A stretch of DNA of 64,000 nt from Anastatus disparis (GCA_017163975.1 JAFFSR010000351.1:372001-436000); one strand, 5' to 3'; shown: positions 12,348-26,300, counted from the first letter of the stretch. Made by a program: numbers and translations. The notes: generated from the sequence alone by a model not told the origin.

Positions 12348-13073
12348 TTAAGGTGGTTCTTCCATGCAGGTCCGTATGTTGCGGGCGCTTAACTGGGGGG
12401 CCACACTCAATTTATAAATTCTTAGTATTATGAATAACAAATACATTCTAAACATTTTATTAATAAATATTAAGTAAATTTATGCAACATTTTTAAATAA
12501 TACTAAAATAATATGTAATTTTATAAAATTTGATTATTTATACGTTCCTGAACATATTGGAATTCTGGGAACATTGTGAATTTCGGTTTGTTATATTATT
12601 ATTTGTTACATATGGTTAGGCTCATTATAACCTAAGTAAAATGTCACATTTTCGAAAGGAACGAGATGCGTGTTTACATTTTTATTCCACAACGCTGTCA
12701 AGTATTACAAAATCATAATTTAAATTATTTTTTCAATTTTTTTTTTTAAATATTTAATATATTTTTAGATGATTCATCAACCTACTACTTTTTTATATAT
12801 TCTAAATCTATGAATTCTGTAAAATTCAATAAATGGTTTTTTATTAATATATGTTCATTTGAAATGATAAAAATATTAAGTTTAAGCATGAAATTAAGGG
12901 TTAGAATACAAAATTATATCATAAAACACTCAATTTCAAAATCATTATTTTCTATTAGTTCATCAATAACTGAGTCTAAAATTTAATAAATATAAAAATA
13001 TAGGTTTTATTTACGACCTCCTAAATTTTGATAATATTTTGTTTATTTATGTCTCATGAAAGAACCACCTTAA
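12348..13073. mobile_element. Short-TIR TTAA element (piggyBac-like MITE)
   Basis: The termini TTAAGGTGGTTCTTCCATG and its near-inverse form terminal repeats of about 18 bp, with TTAA at 12348-12351 and 13070-13073. Unlike the foldbacks, the interior is not palindromic and encodes nothing. Confidence 0.65.
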
Positions 13074-13278
13074 AGAAAGAAATTGTAACATTTATTATAA
13101 TGAAAAAATAATTGCTAAAAATTATTTCGAAAAACATTTCATTATGTTAGAAGATATTTAGTAATAAACCCTATTGGAAATATTCATATGGATAACCACG
13201 TAGATTCAAATGGAAATCTGCGTGGATGATCCACGCGGATATCCATGGGAATCATCTACGTGGATTTTCTAAGATAAA

Positions 13279-13390
13279 ATAACGTAGATTTTGAAGTAGG
13301 TAAATTTGTTATCAATAATGAAAGATATTTTTGATCAAAAATATCTTTTATTGTTAATAACAAATTCTCCAACTTCAAAATCTACGTTAC
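13279..13390. repeat. Perfect-stem palindrome
   Basis: AACGTAGATTTTGAAGT at the left pairs with its inverse at the right. The centre, near 13334, is TTTTTGATCAAAAA. Flanking copies of a CCCTATTG-AAATAT motif lie at about 13170 and 13392. It is probably a small foldback element. Confidence 0.55.
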
Positions 13391-13514
13391 CCTATTGAAA
13401 ATATCCATGTAGATGAATATGGATTTATCTTATAGATAATACATTATATGTGTGAAAATGAGAGATTCTAACCCTGGAAGAAATTGTTACTAATTTTTGC
13501 CAACATTTGACTAG

Positions 13515-16500
13515 TTAAGGGTATGGTTTCACGCTACTTTACCGATCGAAAATTATAATTTTATAAAATTACAATTTTTGAAAAAACTATACATCGGAAT
13601 GAGTTTTCCTTTTATAGATCACTTCATTTAATTTCGATGAAGGGCGAAAACTAAAAATTGGCGGAAAAAAGCGTTAATCGAAGATAATTAGAAAAACAAA
13701 ATTCTCAGTTCGGAAAAATCAAATTTCTCAAAAACCATGTTTCGTAGGGAAATTTCCTATTCAGGATCATTTTATTTTTGAAAAATGAAGGGCGGAAACT
13801 TGGTTTGATAAATCATATCGCAAAAAAGCAAAATTACATTCTTCTAAAAAGATGCGATCAGCTGTAAGAATACAATGGCCATGCAAGAAGCCATGTTTCA
13901 TAGTTGGCATCAATGCTAATGTATAGTTTGGTACGCGCCAACTTCAAATTCGAATTTTAAATGTATATTGAATTTGTTTTATATTTACAATTTCTACAAA
14001 TAAACACTTTTTCAGCATAAAACTGTTTTATTTTATTTAAAACATAAATATGTAAAAAAATTTAATATTCCCTGGTAGAAAATTCACCATCTCAAATGGT
14101 GAAAAAATTAACGATTGGCCAACTTTCTTAGTCAATTTTTAGCCAGTCACTGGTAAAAAGTTGTCGAAAAAATGGTGAATGATTTAATTTTAAAGTTGAA
14201 AAAATTGGAACTTAATTATTAAAATTTACATATATTTATTATATATATATCTTATTTTAACTAATGTTCGATTTTCTTTTAATGTAACTATATATATTAT
14301 TAATTGTTTCATAAATAAGTTATTTGATTTATCACGCGTGAGCAGATAGTATAGTGCTGCAAACATTTTGCGTGGAGTATAGCTGTTAGGTTATGTATCT
14401 ATATAGCAACAGCAGATGTTAGCAGAAAAGCGTGATCATAACCTTCAAATAAAATATTATAATAAAATTAAATATATTCACCATTATTTTGTCAACTTTT
14501 CACCATGAAAGGTCGCTAGATAGCAGGGTATTTGGCCATGATTTTTAGCATTTTTTGGTCAAATTGATAAAAAATGGCCTATGCTTGGCCAAAAGATGCT
14601 GAAAATTTCTACCAGGGTTATAAGAGAGAACAATATAGTTTACATTATTTGCGAACTCATTATTTTTTTTTAAATTTTCATTATAGCAAAATAAGTAATT
14701 TATTCGTTTCTTTGCTTGAAACAAAATATTTATTGAATGACTTTATTGAATTAGCGAAACTTTGGCATATCCTAACCTTTTTAGAATGAAAATGTTTTCA
14801 AAAGCGAATAATAAGGATTACTTAATTTTATTGATAATTATGGTTTTTGAAAAATAAACAGTCATAAGTAATTTTATTAAGATAAGACTTTGAAAAAACG
14901 TGAGAAAAATCACTTAATTTTTTTAATCTTAGTGTAATGAGTATAAAATAAAATTCATAATATTATTTTTGAAAAATTTGTAGAAATCTATTTTTCAAAT
15001 TCATTATTTTCCTAATATTTATCTTTTTATTCGGAATTTAAATTTTACATTCGTGTTATATATAAATTTATCAATCAAACATAAATATAAAAAGAATAGA
15101 AATGATTTGGGAATATAATATATTTTTTCTCCGAAACAAAACGGCCGGTTGCTTACACAATAAAATCAGCCCAACACATATTGCCCCCTCGCCTCGCGAG
15201 GCAATTATCAGACTCCAGTACTACCTCCCGGTGTGTAATATACTATTTTTGACAAAATTTTTTTAAAGATAAATGAACAAGACTCTTCGTGAAACACGAA
15301 CTGCAAAAAAACTTTCTTTTATTTGACAAAGAATTCAATTTGGTAGAAATGAATGATTAGTTTTGAATTTTGTAAATAAATTAGATCATAAATAAATGTA
15401 CATGTTGAACCTTAAAACTTCAATTTTATTTATGCATTATAATACTTATCATTTTAAATGTTATTTTTTCAAAAAACTGTAAAAAACTATGAAAAAATAT
15501 AAATAATCGTAAATAAATGTGAATAATTGTAAAAAAAATAAATAAATGTAAATAACTGTAAATAAATATAAACAACTGTATATTTATAGTTATTTACAGT
15601 TATTTACAGTTAGTAACACTTATTTACAATTATTTCCAGAAATTTTTTTCCATATGGGCTTATCTTAATAAAATTATTTACAACTGTTTATTTTTAAAGA
15701 ACGATAATATAAAATAATATTTGATGAGATTATATTATATAATAAAATTATATTAGCAATAAAATTAAGTAATCCTTATCATTCGCTTTTCAAAACATAT
15801 TTTCATTCTAAATAGGTTAAGATATGCCTAAGTTTCGTTAATTCAATAAAGTTATTCAAAAAATATTTTGTTTCAAGCAAAGAAACGAATAAATTACTTA
15901 TTTTGCTATAATGAAAATTAAAAAAAAATAATGAGTTCGCAAATGATGTAAACTATATTGTTCTCTCTTATAATATTAAATTTTTTTACATATTTATGTT
16001 TTAAATAAAATAAAACAGTTTTATGCTGAAAAAGTGTTTATTTGTAGAAATTGTAAATATAAAACAAATTCAATATACATTTAAAATTCGAATTTGAAGT
16101 TGGCGCGTACCAAACTATACATTAGCATTGATGCCAACTATGAAACATGGCTTCTTGCATGGCCATTGTATTCTTACAGCTGATCGCATCTTTTTAGAAG
16201 AATGTAATTTTGCTTTTTTGCGATATGATTTATCAAACCAAGTTTCCGCCCTTCATTTTTCAAAAATAAAATGATCCTGAATAGGAAATTTCCCTACGAA
16301 ACATGGTTTTTGAGAAATTTGATTTTTCCGAACTGAGAATTTTGTTTTTCTAATTATCTTCGATTAACGCTTTTTTCCGCCAATTTTTAGAGTTTTCGCC
16401 CTTCATCGAAATTAAATGAAGTGATCTGTAAAAGGAAAACTCATTCCGATGTATAGTTTTTTCAAAAATTGTAATTTTATAAAATTATAATTTTCGATCG

Positions 16501-16528
16501 GTAAAGTAGCGTGAAACCATACCCTTAA
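13515..16528. mobile_element. TTAA element with long inverted arms
   Basis: It begins TTAAGGGTATGGTTTCACGC and ends with the inverse, with TTAA at 13515-13518 and 16525-16528. The inverted arms run about 540 bp and then continue for a further 200 bp past a CCCTGG insertion in the left arm (14630-14830 against 15765-15975). The centre (about 14900-15750) has short TGTAAATAA-type repeats and no coding frame. Confidence 0.75.
14070..14617. mobile_element. Inner CCCTGG-terminus MITE
   Basis: The left end is CCCTGGTAGAAAATTC and the right end is its near-inverse, with TT on both sides. The other arm of the host TTAA element lacks it at the matching position (15975-15985), so the insertion point is clear. 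It uses the same termini as the element that encloses its host. Confidence 0.7.
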
Positions 16529-16819
16529 AAACATACTTATAACCTATAAAGTTAGCCAACGATTAACAGATACAGCATTTTTATTAATGAAATTTCTACC
16601 AGGGAACCTTAAAAAATTTATTGGAATGGAATCTGTTCGTACGTTTTATTCAAATATGATTTACTAACTACTTCTAAACGATATAATTGAATCATCTCAC
16701 TCGGCATAATGTAATAGTTACTAAACTTTATTTATTTAAATATTTCGCTTCTTTCTTTCAGTGTATTTAGATAGATAGTTAGGGTAAACAAATTGGACGT
16801 TCTTTCAAATATTATATAG

Positions 16820-17415
16820 TTAAGGTCGATGTCTTAATTGCGGATAGCGTCCCAACTGCGGATAATTTTGTATTATTTATATAACAGAAATGAAATATTT
16901 ATAATATACAGAAAAAAAAAACATTTATTTATTTTATTTGTTTAAATATTTCCGTACAATTCCATATTTTTTAAATGCGACAAAATATATTTTAACGCAG
17001 TAGTCTTGTTTCAACTCACAATGGCGTCCTTCATGTAAACGTATACGTTAAAGAAGCGAGTATTTATGTTGCATATGCATAATCAATATGAGAAAGCATT
17101 TTATATCAAATTTTGTGATTTATATCATTGTGATACACCATATCTACAGGTCAATATTATTATATTAGAGTGTTTTCAAACATTCTGCTTTTGGACTATA
17201 CGCAGTTGGGACATTTTTAGTGCGATATATAATTAATGAAAATTAATGATTAATTATTTAAAAATGATATAATATTATAATTGTTTGATAATTCAAATGT
17301 TTCATAAGATATTAATCTATTTTTATGAAAATTACACGTCTGAAAGTGTATTTTTTTATTATTTTATTGCACACGTAACCTTAAATTATTCGCATTTGGG
17401 ACATTGACATTTTAA
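16820..17415. mobile_element. TTAA element with repeated subterminal motif
   Basis: It starts TTAAGGTCGATGTC and ends in a diverged inverse before TTAA at 17412-17415. A motif close to GTCCCAACTGCG occurs near both ends and again near 17200-17217 in inverted form, which looks like a set of binding sites. There is no coding frame. Confidence 0.45.
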
Positions 17416-18200
17416 AAAAGATAATATATATTATGTTATTACATTAAATGATATTTCAAATGAACCAATTCCTAATTAGCATCAGAGAATGTTTCACATA
17501 TGTGGGCTAAGGCTATGTTTTTTCTTCTTTTCCCTTTTTTCTTTCAACACTCATTTAGGTTCTGCTTAACGAGTACGGTTTAAAGGGTATCGTTTGTAGA
17601 AAAATGAATGAAGAAATAGATCAAAAAAAGTAAATGAGAAAACAGCTTTAAGAAAAAGGTATTTTTCTGATTTATTGGTGTTTTTTAAATGCAAATAACA
17701 TAAATAATTCTTAGAAAATGTTTTATAAAATTTAAAAGTAGTGAAGGAATTTATTATTCAAATTTCAGAAAATTAAGTGCCAATGCATTGGCATAGAAAT
17801 TTTAATGATTATTTTGAAAAGTTATAATAAAAATTATAATTATATTAAACACACATAAAATAATTTTATAGTTACTTTTAAATATCATTGGATACATAAA
17901 CAAGTTGTACTATTTATCCAATAATTTTCAATTGCCAAATAATAAATGGCAATGGCAGTAATTTTTACAGTAAAGAACTTTTCGGCTTGTGAATTTGCAA
18001 GAAAAAAGTACGCTTTGCCTGCTTATTTTTACAATAATTAATGTTGTCGGGCGTAAAGAACTTTTCTCTCTCTGAATTTGTGGGAAAAAGCAAAATAATT
18101 CATAAGTATAAATCTCATTGGAATCCCAATTGGAATTTCATCATGGATTTCCATAAACTTCCAATTGGACTTTTTAAACGGGGTAGAATTTCCGACAGAA
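17416..18200. other. Anonymous AT-rich sequence
   Basis: I find no gene or clear repeat here. Confidence 0.4.
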
Positions 18201-20600
18201 TTACCTGAAGAAAATGTTCTAATTTCTCTACATCATTTCAAATCTTATTTATTATTAAAGAAACCTACTCTTTATGAAAAAATCTGCAAGTAAACCTATA
18301 GAAAATTCTACAGGAAAATCTATAGAAGAATGATCTATAAAATATACTACAGAGTTTTATGTACATAATCCTACAGAAAAACTGAATTTATGACTATAGG
18401 AATTTCTAACAACATTCCAGTAAAACACTTATCTATATAATTTTCTATAGAGTTTCATTCAAACTTTCCAACAGGAAATTTTAAATAATTTTTTACGGGA
18501 TTATCAAGAGGAATTTTTGCTTTATCTATCTCAGAATTATAAAAAAAATTTACGAGTAATTTTATAAAACGTTTCATAGAATATCCTTGTTACAATCTCA
18601 TTGATATATCAAATTATAGTTTTTGGAAGCAAGGTTGGAGTAACGGTTTCGGAGCGGTTCAGAGTGGTTTTTACTATTTTAAATAATTATTTAATAGTGT
18701 ATGTATAATATATAATAGAAATATATCGAAAGATAATTTAAAATTACTAACATTCAGAATATTAAATATAATTCATTAAGTAGATCTTACTTTTTATCCA
18801 TTGATAATACAGATAAAGTATTGGTATATTTATAAGAGAAATTCAAGATTCAACTGGTTTAAAACCGCTCTCGAACCGCTCCGGTCCGAACCAAAAACTT
18901 TTATTAACATTTTCGGTTTAGACCGAAGCGTTCTTCTTTTATAAGTAAATTAATGCTCTGCTCCGGAAGAGTTTCAGTGTTAATTTAGTTCGGTTTCCAA
19001 CCCTGTTTGTAAATATATTAATAAAAAATTACGAGTTGATCACTCGATAATTATTTTCCTATCATATGATAAAACCAAAAACGAGGTAAAGCTTGTAGTG
19101 TTTGCTCTTTAAAGAACAGAGAGCACCTACCAATCCATTCAAAGTGTTCTGGTCTTATATTGGGAACTCACACACTTGCGATGACCTCTCGTGGCAAGGC
19201 TGTGAAATAATCGAAAACACAACTTTGCATTGAGTAGCATAGCAATTGTTGTTTAATTTTTAGTTTTTAATTGAAAACTAATTACAATGTCATAAAAAGA
19301 GTTCAAAATGCGTGAAAAAAATTCCAACAGAGATTATTGTGTAGTAAGGGGTCGTGAAATTTAAGCAGTCAAGAATTTAAATGTTAGTTTTCATCTCTTC
19401 CCGAGAACAAATCGAGGTTATGTAAACAAGCAGAATATATTTGACAACTCTGCGAAGATAGATTTGTATGAAGCGTGGACAAGTAGACGTCTGCAAGCAA
19501 TAAGCACACCGTTAACCTCACCGTTGAATGTATATTTCTTATTAATTTCACATTTTATTTCGAATTGGGTCTGATAAACCATTTCTCCTTGTATAAATTT
19601 ACGTTGTGCACGATTGGTGTTAGCGTATTTACAAATGTTTTTCACGGTGATGATGTTTAGACTAAAAAACTAATGTCATTACATTTAAGCCCAGCTTGTA
19701 CTGGGGAATTTAGTCGCCATGTTAGTATACTATATATATAGGTTACGCCTTCGTGTGAGTTCCCAATATCTGTGCCTTGGAAATTTTTATAAGTATATAT
19801 TTTTATTGTATATTTTTATTTTTATTTTTAGTGTATATCTTTATTGAACGATCATAAAAATTAGAGAAACGCCACCTAGTGACTTAAAATCAAATCGACG
19901 TAATCGATCTCGTATAGTATATCCTGCAAATTCTCCTAAAGATTTTCCTGCAGACTTTTTTATTAGTTCTTCTGCAGATTTTCTCAAATTATGTTGATTT
20001 GATTCTAAGTTGCTAGGTGGCGTTTCTCCAATTTTTGTGACCGCTCATACAAATTTCCAAGGTACAGATATATAAGACCAGAATACTTTCAGTTGATTGC
20101 TAGAAGTTGCTAGTAGTTAGCTTTTAGTTTGCTTTTCGTTCTTCGAAGAGCCAACACTATGAGGTTTACCTTGTTTACATACAAAAAATAATATTAAATA
20201 ATTTGATATCAATCAGATTGTAACAAGGATATTCTACATAATCTTTAATAAAATTTCTTGTAATTTTTTTTATAAATCTGAGATAAATAAAGCAAAAATT
20301 CCTCTTGGTAATGCTGCAGTAAATTCTTTAAAATTTACTGATTGAAAGTCTGGTGGAAACTCTATAGAAAATTATATAGGCGAATGTTTTAATGGAATAT
20401 TACCAGAAATTCCTATAGTCATAAATTTTGTTTTTCTACAGGATTATGTACATAAAACTCCGTAGTATATTCTATACATTATTCTTCTATAGATTTTTCT
20501 GCAGAATTTTCTATAGGTTTACTTGCAGTTTTTTTCATGACGGACAGGTTTCTTTTATGATGAAAAAGATTTAGAGAAATGAGAAAATTTTCTTGACTCT
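18200..20600. repeat. Nested inverted repeats
   Basis: Outer arms of about 400 bp (18200-18615 against 20195-20600) carry blocks such as TATAGAAAATT and CCTTGTTACAATCT in inverse orientation. Between them lie a decayed hAT MITE (18630-19005) and a second inverted pair (about 19083-20165, from GAGGTAAAGCTTGTAGTG to its diverged inverse). Inside that is a third pair (about 19772-20063) containing the motif CGCCACCTAGTG. All levels are diverged. Confidence 0.6.
18630..19005. mobile_element. Decayed hAT-like MITE
   Basis: The ends CAAGGTTGG and CCAACCCTG are near-inverse, and the flanks TTTGGAAG and TTTGTAAA agree at 6 of 8 positions, as expected of an old hAT insertion. The termini resemble those of the much fresher copy at 63090-63455. 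Confidence 0.5.
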
Positions 20601-21009
20601 AAGAAAAAAATATGATTGTATCAACTGAATCCTTCTGTTAATATACCACGATGAAATATTTAATTCATTTAACAGACGAGTTCTGTTAATTTGATGGATA
20701 TCGTAATATTGATTTAATTTAAAATTAACTTAAATTTAACAGCAAAGTAAGTCAAAATAGCTGTTACTTTTTACTGTGTCAAACAAATAAGTTTTAAAGA
20801 TGATAAAAAACTTTTTTATTTAGTTGAAACTCACAGCTCACATGTTCCAATTTCTAGATATTAATTAACACATAATTCATACTATAAACAATGATCATTA
20901 TACCAAATTCTTAAGTGAAATTTTTTAACATTTTCTTAAATATTTCACACTACACTATTTATTGATATTTACAAATAAAATCTAACATCGTTTGCTAATA
21001 ATCGATATG

Positions 21010-21910
21010 CATCGCATTGCTTGAAAATTTGTATGGAAATTATTTGCGACTGTCAAAAGAAGAAAAACTTTTAAAAACTGATTTTCTTAGTTCACTTTTA
21101 ATTTTAGAGCAATTTAAAAATTTTTTTTTAAAAGTTAATTTTTTTTCTATTTTACGAAAACCATTTGATGGATTTGCTACAAAATTTGTATGCAAGTTAT
21201 TTGCTATTGTCTGAAGAAAACAAACTTTAAAAACTAATTTTCTCAGCACAGTTTTAATTTTAGAGCATTTTGAAAATTTTCAAAAAAATTTTCATCTTTC
21301 ATTTATCTTTTATTTTACCATACGATAAATTTTCTCCAAAATTTGTATACAATCGATTTACTATTGTCTGAAGAAAACAAGCTTTTGAAAACTAATTTTC
21401 TTAGAGTAGTTACAATTTTAGAGAATTTGAAAGATTTTTTAAAAATTTCGATTTTTCTTTTTTTATTTATTTTTATTTTACGTAAAGTACTCAATAGATT
21501 TGTTCTTAAATTTATAGGGAAATTATTTACGACTACCATAAAAAGAAAAATTTTCAAAAATTGATTTTTCTAGTGTAGTTTTAATGTTAGAGCATTTTGA
21601 AAATTTTGAAAAGAAACTTGTATTTATGGATGGATCACTCGATGGATTTGCTTCAAATTTTGAATACTATTCATTTTTTTGCTTAAGTACGTGAGAAGCT
21701 ATTGAAAATTGGTTTTCTTAATGTAGTTTTAATTTTAGAACCATTTGGAAATTCATTCATTTTTTTACACTCTTTTATTAAGCTTGCTTTTACGTCTGTC
21801 TGTCTGTCTGTAATCAAATCTTGCACGCACGATTTGAGGCACTTTTTATCGATGGAAATTTCTGAAATTTTACAGAGACCTTGGTCTCCGATGGCAATGC
21901 AATAATCCGT
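21010..21910 (+). repeat. Degenerate tandem array, about 160 bp unit (locus 1)
   Basis: About five diverged units carry the common phrases GATGGATTTGCT, AAAATTTGTATAC, AAAACTAATTTTCTTAG and GTTTTAATTTTAGAGCATTTTG. Spacing between equivalent phrases is 155-165 bp. The array ends with a (CTGT)n tract near 21796-21811. The same unit occurs at 51400-52920 and 61090-61600. The open frames in it are by-products of the repeat. Confidence 0.7.
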
Positions 21911-22484
21911 TGTCATGTCGGCGGTGACGGGTGAGCAAAGTCATTTCCGAGGAAGTTTAAGTGAGGAGGCATCTTTGGGTCGAGGCAAGTTGATAGAATG
22001 TTGTTGAGTTGATAGTTGTAGAAAATACATAAGAATAGGAGAATGTATAGGGAGAAATATAGAGGATAGGGGAATGTATATAGGTAGGGCATATAAATGT
22101 ATAAAAGATACAATTAAATACAAGCTTTTAAAAACAAATTACTCATAGAAAATTCAATTTTAACTAAGAAGTAGAAAATAAAAAATTTTAAAAAGAATTT
22201 TAAAAAAAATTTTAAAAACACCTTTTATAATGGAGAAAATACACTTAAAAGTATTAAATAAATTAATTCACTTCTTTGAAATTACTTTTATACAGTTCAT
22301 TGCAATAATTAAGAGAAAATTTTACAACAAAAATAAAAAAATAAAAGTGTGGGCGGATAAACGCCGTGAAATAATGGGCCACTGAAGTCACGAGTATCTT
22401 ATACTATTTTATAGCTCGAGTGATATAAATTCGCCATATTAAATCTGTACTAGCAAAAAACAATAAGAAACAAAAACTATGCAC

Positions 22485-22635
22485 TTCACGAATGATAATT
22501 CAAAAAATAAAAACGAAAACTGTAAAAAAGCAAGTACTAGGCGTTCCGTGAATGATAAATTAAAAAAAAAGAAAGCGAAAACTATATATCAGCCAAAACT
22601 AAACACTCTGTGAATGATAAATCGAAAAAGATTTT
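22485..22635 (+). repeat. Short tandem repeat, about 62 bp unit
   Basis: Two and a half units contain GTGAATGATAAAT followed by A-rich sequence and GCGAAAACT, at about 22487, 22549 and 22610. Confidence 0.5.
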
Positions 22636-22737
22636 AAAAAATTATAATTTTAAAAATATACTTAAAATGTGTAATAATAATTAATTTTAATCAATATAAT
22701 TGATATTATGTGAAATTGTTTGTTGAAATTATCTTTT

Positions 22738-23267
22738 GGCTGATTCCATTTCAAATCGAACAGTCAGTATACACTCAAGTCACCAATTACTGCGCTAATG
22801 GAGTATGTTATTCGACACTAAAAATAAGGGTATACGTATTTTTTTATTTTGCTGAAATATCAAAATTGCATCAGATATGCACTTTTGAAAATTGCATACA
22901 AAAACTAAATGTTAAAACTGAAAATGTTGAGAATAACTTTAGAGGGCTATCGTTTTACCAATTTTCAATGAATTTTGGTAAACCTTATTTTGTTTTATTA
23001 TGTTTTAAGCCCCCTTTAATTCAGTGCAAGAAAGTTCAAAAAAGACTAAAAAATGACTAAGATAGATAGAGGACCAAATTACCTATCTAATGGTACTTGG
23101 TTGATCCCGTACTTATTTGTTTGAAGCGAGAAAAAAAATTCACAAATTTTATTGGTGAAAAATTTTTCTATATACGTTCGAAAGTCTTAAGCAATGTTCA
23201 TTCCAACGCTTTCGCATGCTTCGCTCATTATTTGTTTACCTTTGTATGTATGTATATATCATCAATA

Positions 23268-23352
<85 letters not shown>

Positions 23353-26300
23353 TCGTAATATAAAATAAATATTAAAAAATGGAAAATAATAATTCTATTC
23401 GTGTATATCTATATTATGTATGTTTCGATGTACAGACAATAGGAGGCTCATTCGCGGACAAATACCTCGCGTAACCAAAACAGCATATTAGAATTGTTAT
23501 ATACAAGCTAGTTATTCTTACGTTTGCTTTGAAAGGTACTTTTCGGACTTGTGAAAAAGTAAACAAAACTTTGCAATTACGATGTCCGAAATTCACTCTT
23601 CTACAAGAATTCGATGTCCCGATTTTTTTCAAATGCATAAGAAGGTAGTTTATAAAAGCAGAAATTTACGTTTTAGACCGTTGGAAGATTTGGCCATGAA
23701 TTTGGCACAGCTTTATCCAGATTTAAAGATACTGCACTCTACTAATGTATGCAAAAATTGCCATGAACGCATATCAAAAATGATTTTAAGTGATCTTGAA
23801 TCTACATCTGAAAATGAAATCACTGAACTTTTTAGCGGAAAATATCATGATTTTATCCCCAAGACACCCGAACGAATACAGGAATTAAACGAGAGTATTT
23901 ATACAATTTTACCTCAATGCGTCTCGCCGCTAAAAAGAAAAACTGCAATACCTAAAAATTTAACAGAAAATTACGTATCTAAAAAGAAAAAATCTTTAAT
24001 TTCAGCTTTTTCTGCTACTGTCGGAAGTAAATTAGAAGATGCGTATGGCATTTCAGATGAATCAATCGAATCGGACAAAAGTTTGACTGAAAACTATTGG
24101 AACGAATTTGTAGAAAATTTTAAATCGGCTTTAGAAAAATGTTCTTCTGTTTCGGAGAAAATAAAACTTCTAACTCTACTACCTTCAAAATTAAGCAAAA
24201 TAAAAATTTGCTCACTATTCCCGAATATAAGCGAGTATATGATAAATAAATCAAGAAATCTCGTGAAAAATAAAGGAGTTTATTCGGAGCCAGATTCATA
24301 TACTGGTCATCCTATTGATGAAAATACAAAAAATATCGCTATGGAATATTTTTTAAATGATGATTTTAATTGTAGTAGACAAAGTCCAAATAAATCTGAT
24401 GTTGTTACTGTTAAAGTTAATAATACAAAAACTAAAAAAGTTAAACGGTTTCTTACTCGAAGCTTAAAAGAAACATATAGTCAATTAAGACAAGAAAATC
24501 CAAACTTACAAATAGGAAAATCGAAATTCTATAGTCTAAGACCAAGTTTCGTCTTAACAAGCCCTGTGAAGGAAACTTGTCTTTGTGTACATTGCGAAAA
24601 TTTTGAACTGTTTCTTACAAGTTTAATTCGTTTTAGAGGCGATAATAATTCTGAATTAGATTTAATTCGTTCAGAAATAACTAACGCAATGTTGTGTTCT
24701 GAACCATCTGATTCGTGTTTCTTGCAAGAATGCAATTATTGCCCCGGTAGTGAGGGTATCACATTAAAATTGTTAAAACTGAAAGAAAATTGTGAAGATG
24801 AAATTACGTTTGCTTTGTGGGATAATGGTAATCTTATCAAACAAACAGTAAGCTTATCAGTTTTTAAAGAAAAATTTTCAATCTGCGCACTAAAAGCAAG
24901 TACTCACGTATACATAAAAAATATTCAACGTGAAGCTATAAAAAAAGAAAAAGAAGAAGGTAAAGCTGATCCTACTAAGTTAATTATGCACGTTGATTTT
25001 GCAGAAAATTGGTCTGTAATAAATAATAAAGCGGTTCAGGGAAATCATTGGGTAAATAACCAAATTTCTATTTTTACTGCAGTCTGTTACCAAGGAGAGA
25101 TAACGCAAAGCTTTGCGATCGTTAGTGACGACAAAAAGCATGATACTGCATATGCGCTATTAGCATTAAATAAAATTATCGATCTTATGAAAAATGATTT
25201 AGTTACTAAAGTCACTATTATATCAGATGGAGCTGAAAGCCAATTTAAAAATCGTTTTCAGCTACATGAATTCGAACATTTTTCTTATCAAATGAAATGG
25301 TTATTTTCTGCGACTGGTCATGGGAAAGGAGCCGTTGATGGAATAGGTGGGCTTCTAAAGCATTATGCTACTTCACATAACTTAAAAAGAGTTCATGAAG
25401 AATCGATACAAAATGCTGACGATTTTATAAATTGGGTTCAAAAGTACACCAGTGAAATCTAACTCATATTATTACCAGTAAATGAGATTGAAAAATTTAG
25501 AAAAGAAAAAAATATTGAATGGAGTACAGTTCCTAAATATAATGGGATTCAAAAAAGTCATATGTGGTTAAAACAACTTGGGGAATTGAAATCGCATATA
25601 TTTGTTGGCAGAACAGCTATACATGCACTGACTAAAGTGAAAGACAAGAAAAAAAAAGTCAAACGTCGTAAGGCTACACTTAGAACTAAAAATAATAAGT
25701 GCAAAAATAAAAAAAAGTAATTATTTATAATTATATTTTTGACGCATCCCAACAGTGAGAGGCAAGAGGAACTCACTTTAAAAAAGCACCCCGAAGGGAA
25801 CAGAAACCTTCTACGTCCACGTCGTTGTTCCTGGGTAATGCTAAAAGAAGGATAGTGTTTAAATCTACATTGCTTAAAATTTCCGAACGTATATACAAAA
25901 ATTTTTCACCAATAAAATTTGTGAATTTTTTTTCTCGCTTCAAACAAATAAGTACGGGATCAACCAAGTACCATTAGATAGGTAATTTGGTCTTCTATGA
26001 GCACAAAAAATTCCAGCAAAAAAAAAAATGGGTTTTTCGAGAAAAATGCATGTGCATAAAAAGTGCATTTTTTGGTAAAATGCACATATCTTAGTCATTT
26101 TTTAGTCTTTTTTGAAATTTCTTGCACTGAATTAAAGGGGGCTTAAAACATAATAAAACAAAATAAGGTTTACCAAAATTCATTGAAAATTGGTAAAACG
26201 ATAGCCCTCTAAAGTTATTCTCAACATTTTCAGTTTTAACATTTAGTTTTTGTATGCAATTTTCAAAAGTGCATATCTGATGCAATTTTGATATTTCAGC

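Larger units (their letters stand above)
13472..16604. mobile_element. Outer CCCTGG-terminus element hosting a TTAA element
   Basis: The left end reads CCCTGGAAGAAATT and the right end AATTTCTACCAGGG, with AA on both sides, suggesting a 2 bp duplication. Nearly all of its present length is the later TTAA element 13515-16528. Its own sequence is only about 120 bp. Confidence 0.55.

Noticed and set aside
14574..14789. 71-codon frame
   Set aside because: It spans the junction between the CCCTGG MITE and its host element, so it arose by insertion and lacks motifs.
22710..23060. 116-codon frame whose sequence reappears on the minus strand at 26091-26285
   Set aside because: The identity comes from the two terminal inverted repeats of the Sola-like element, not from duplicated genes.
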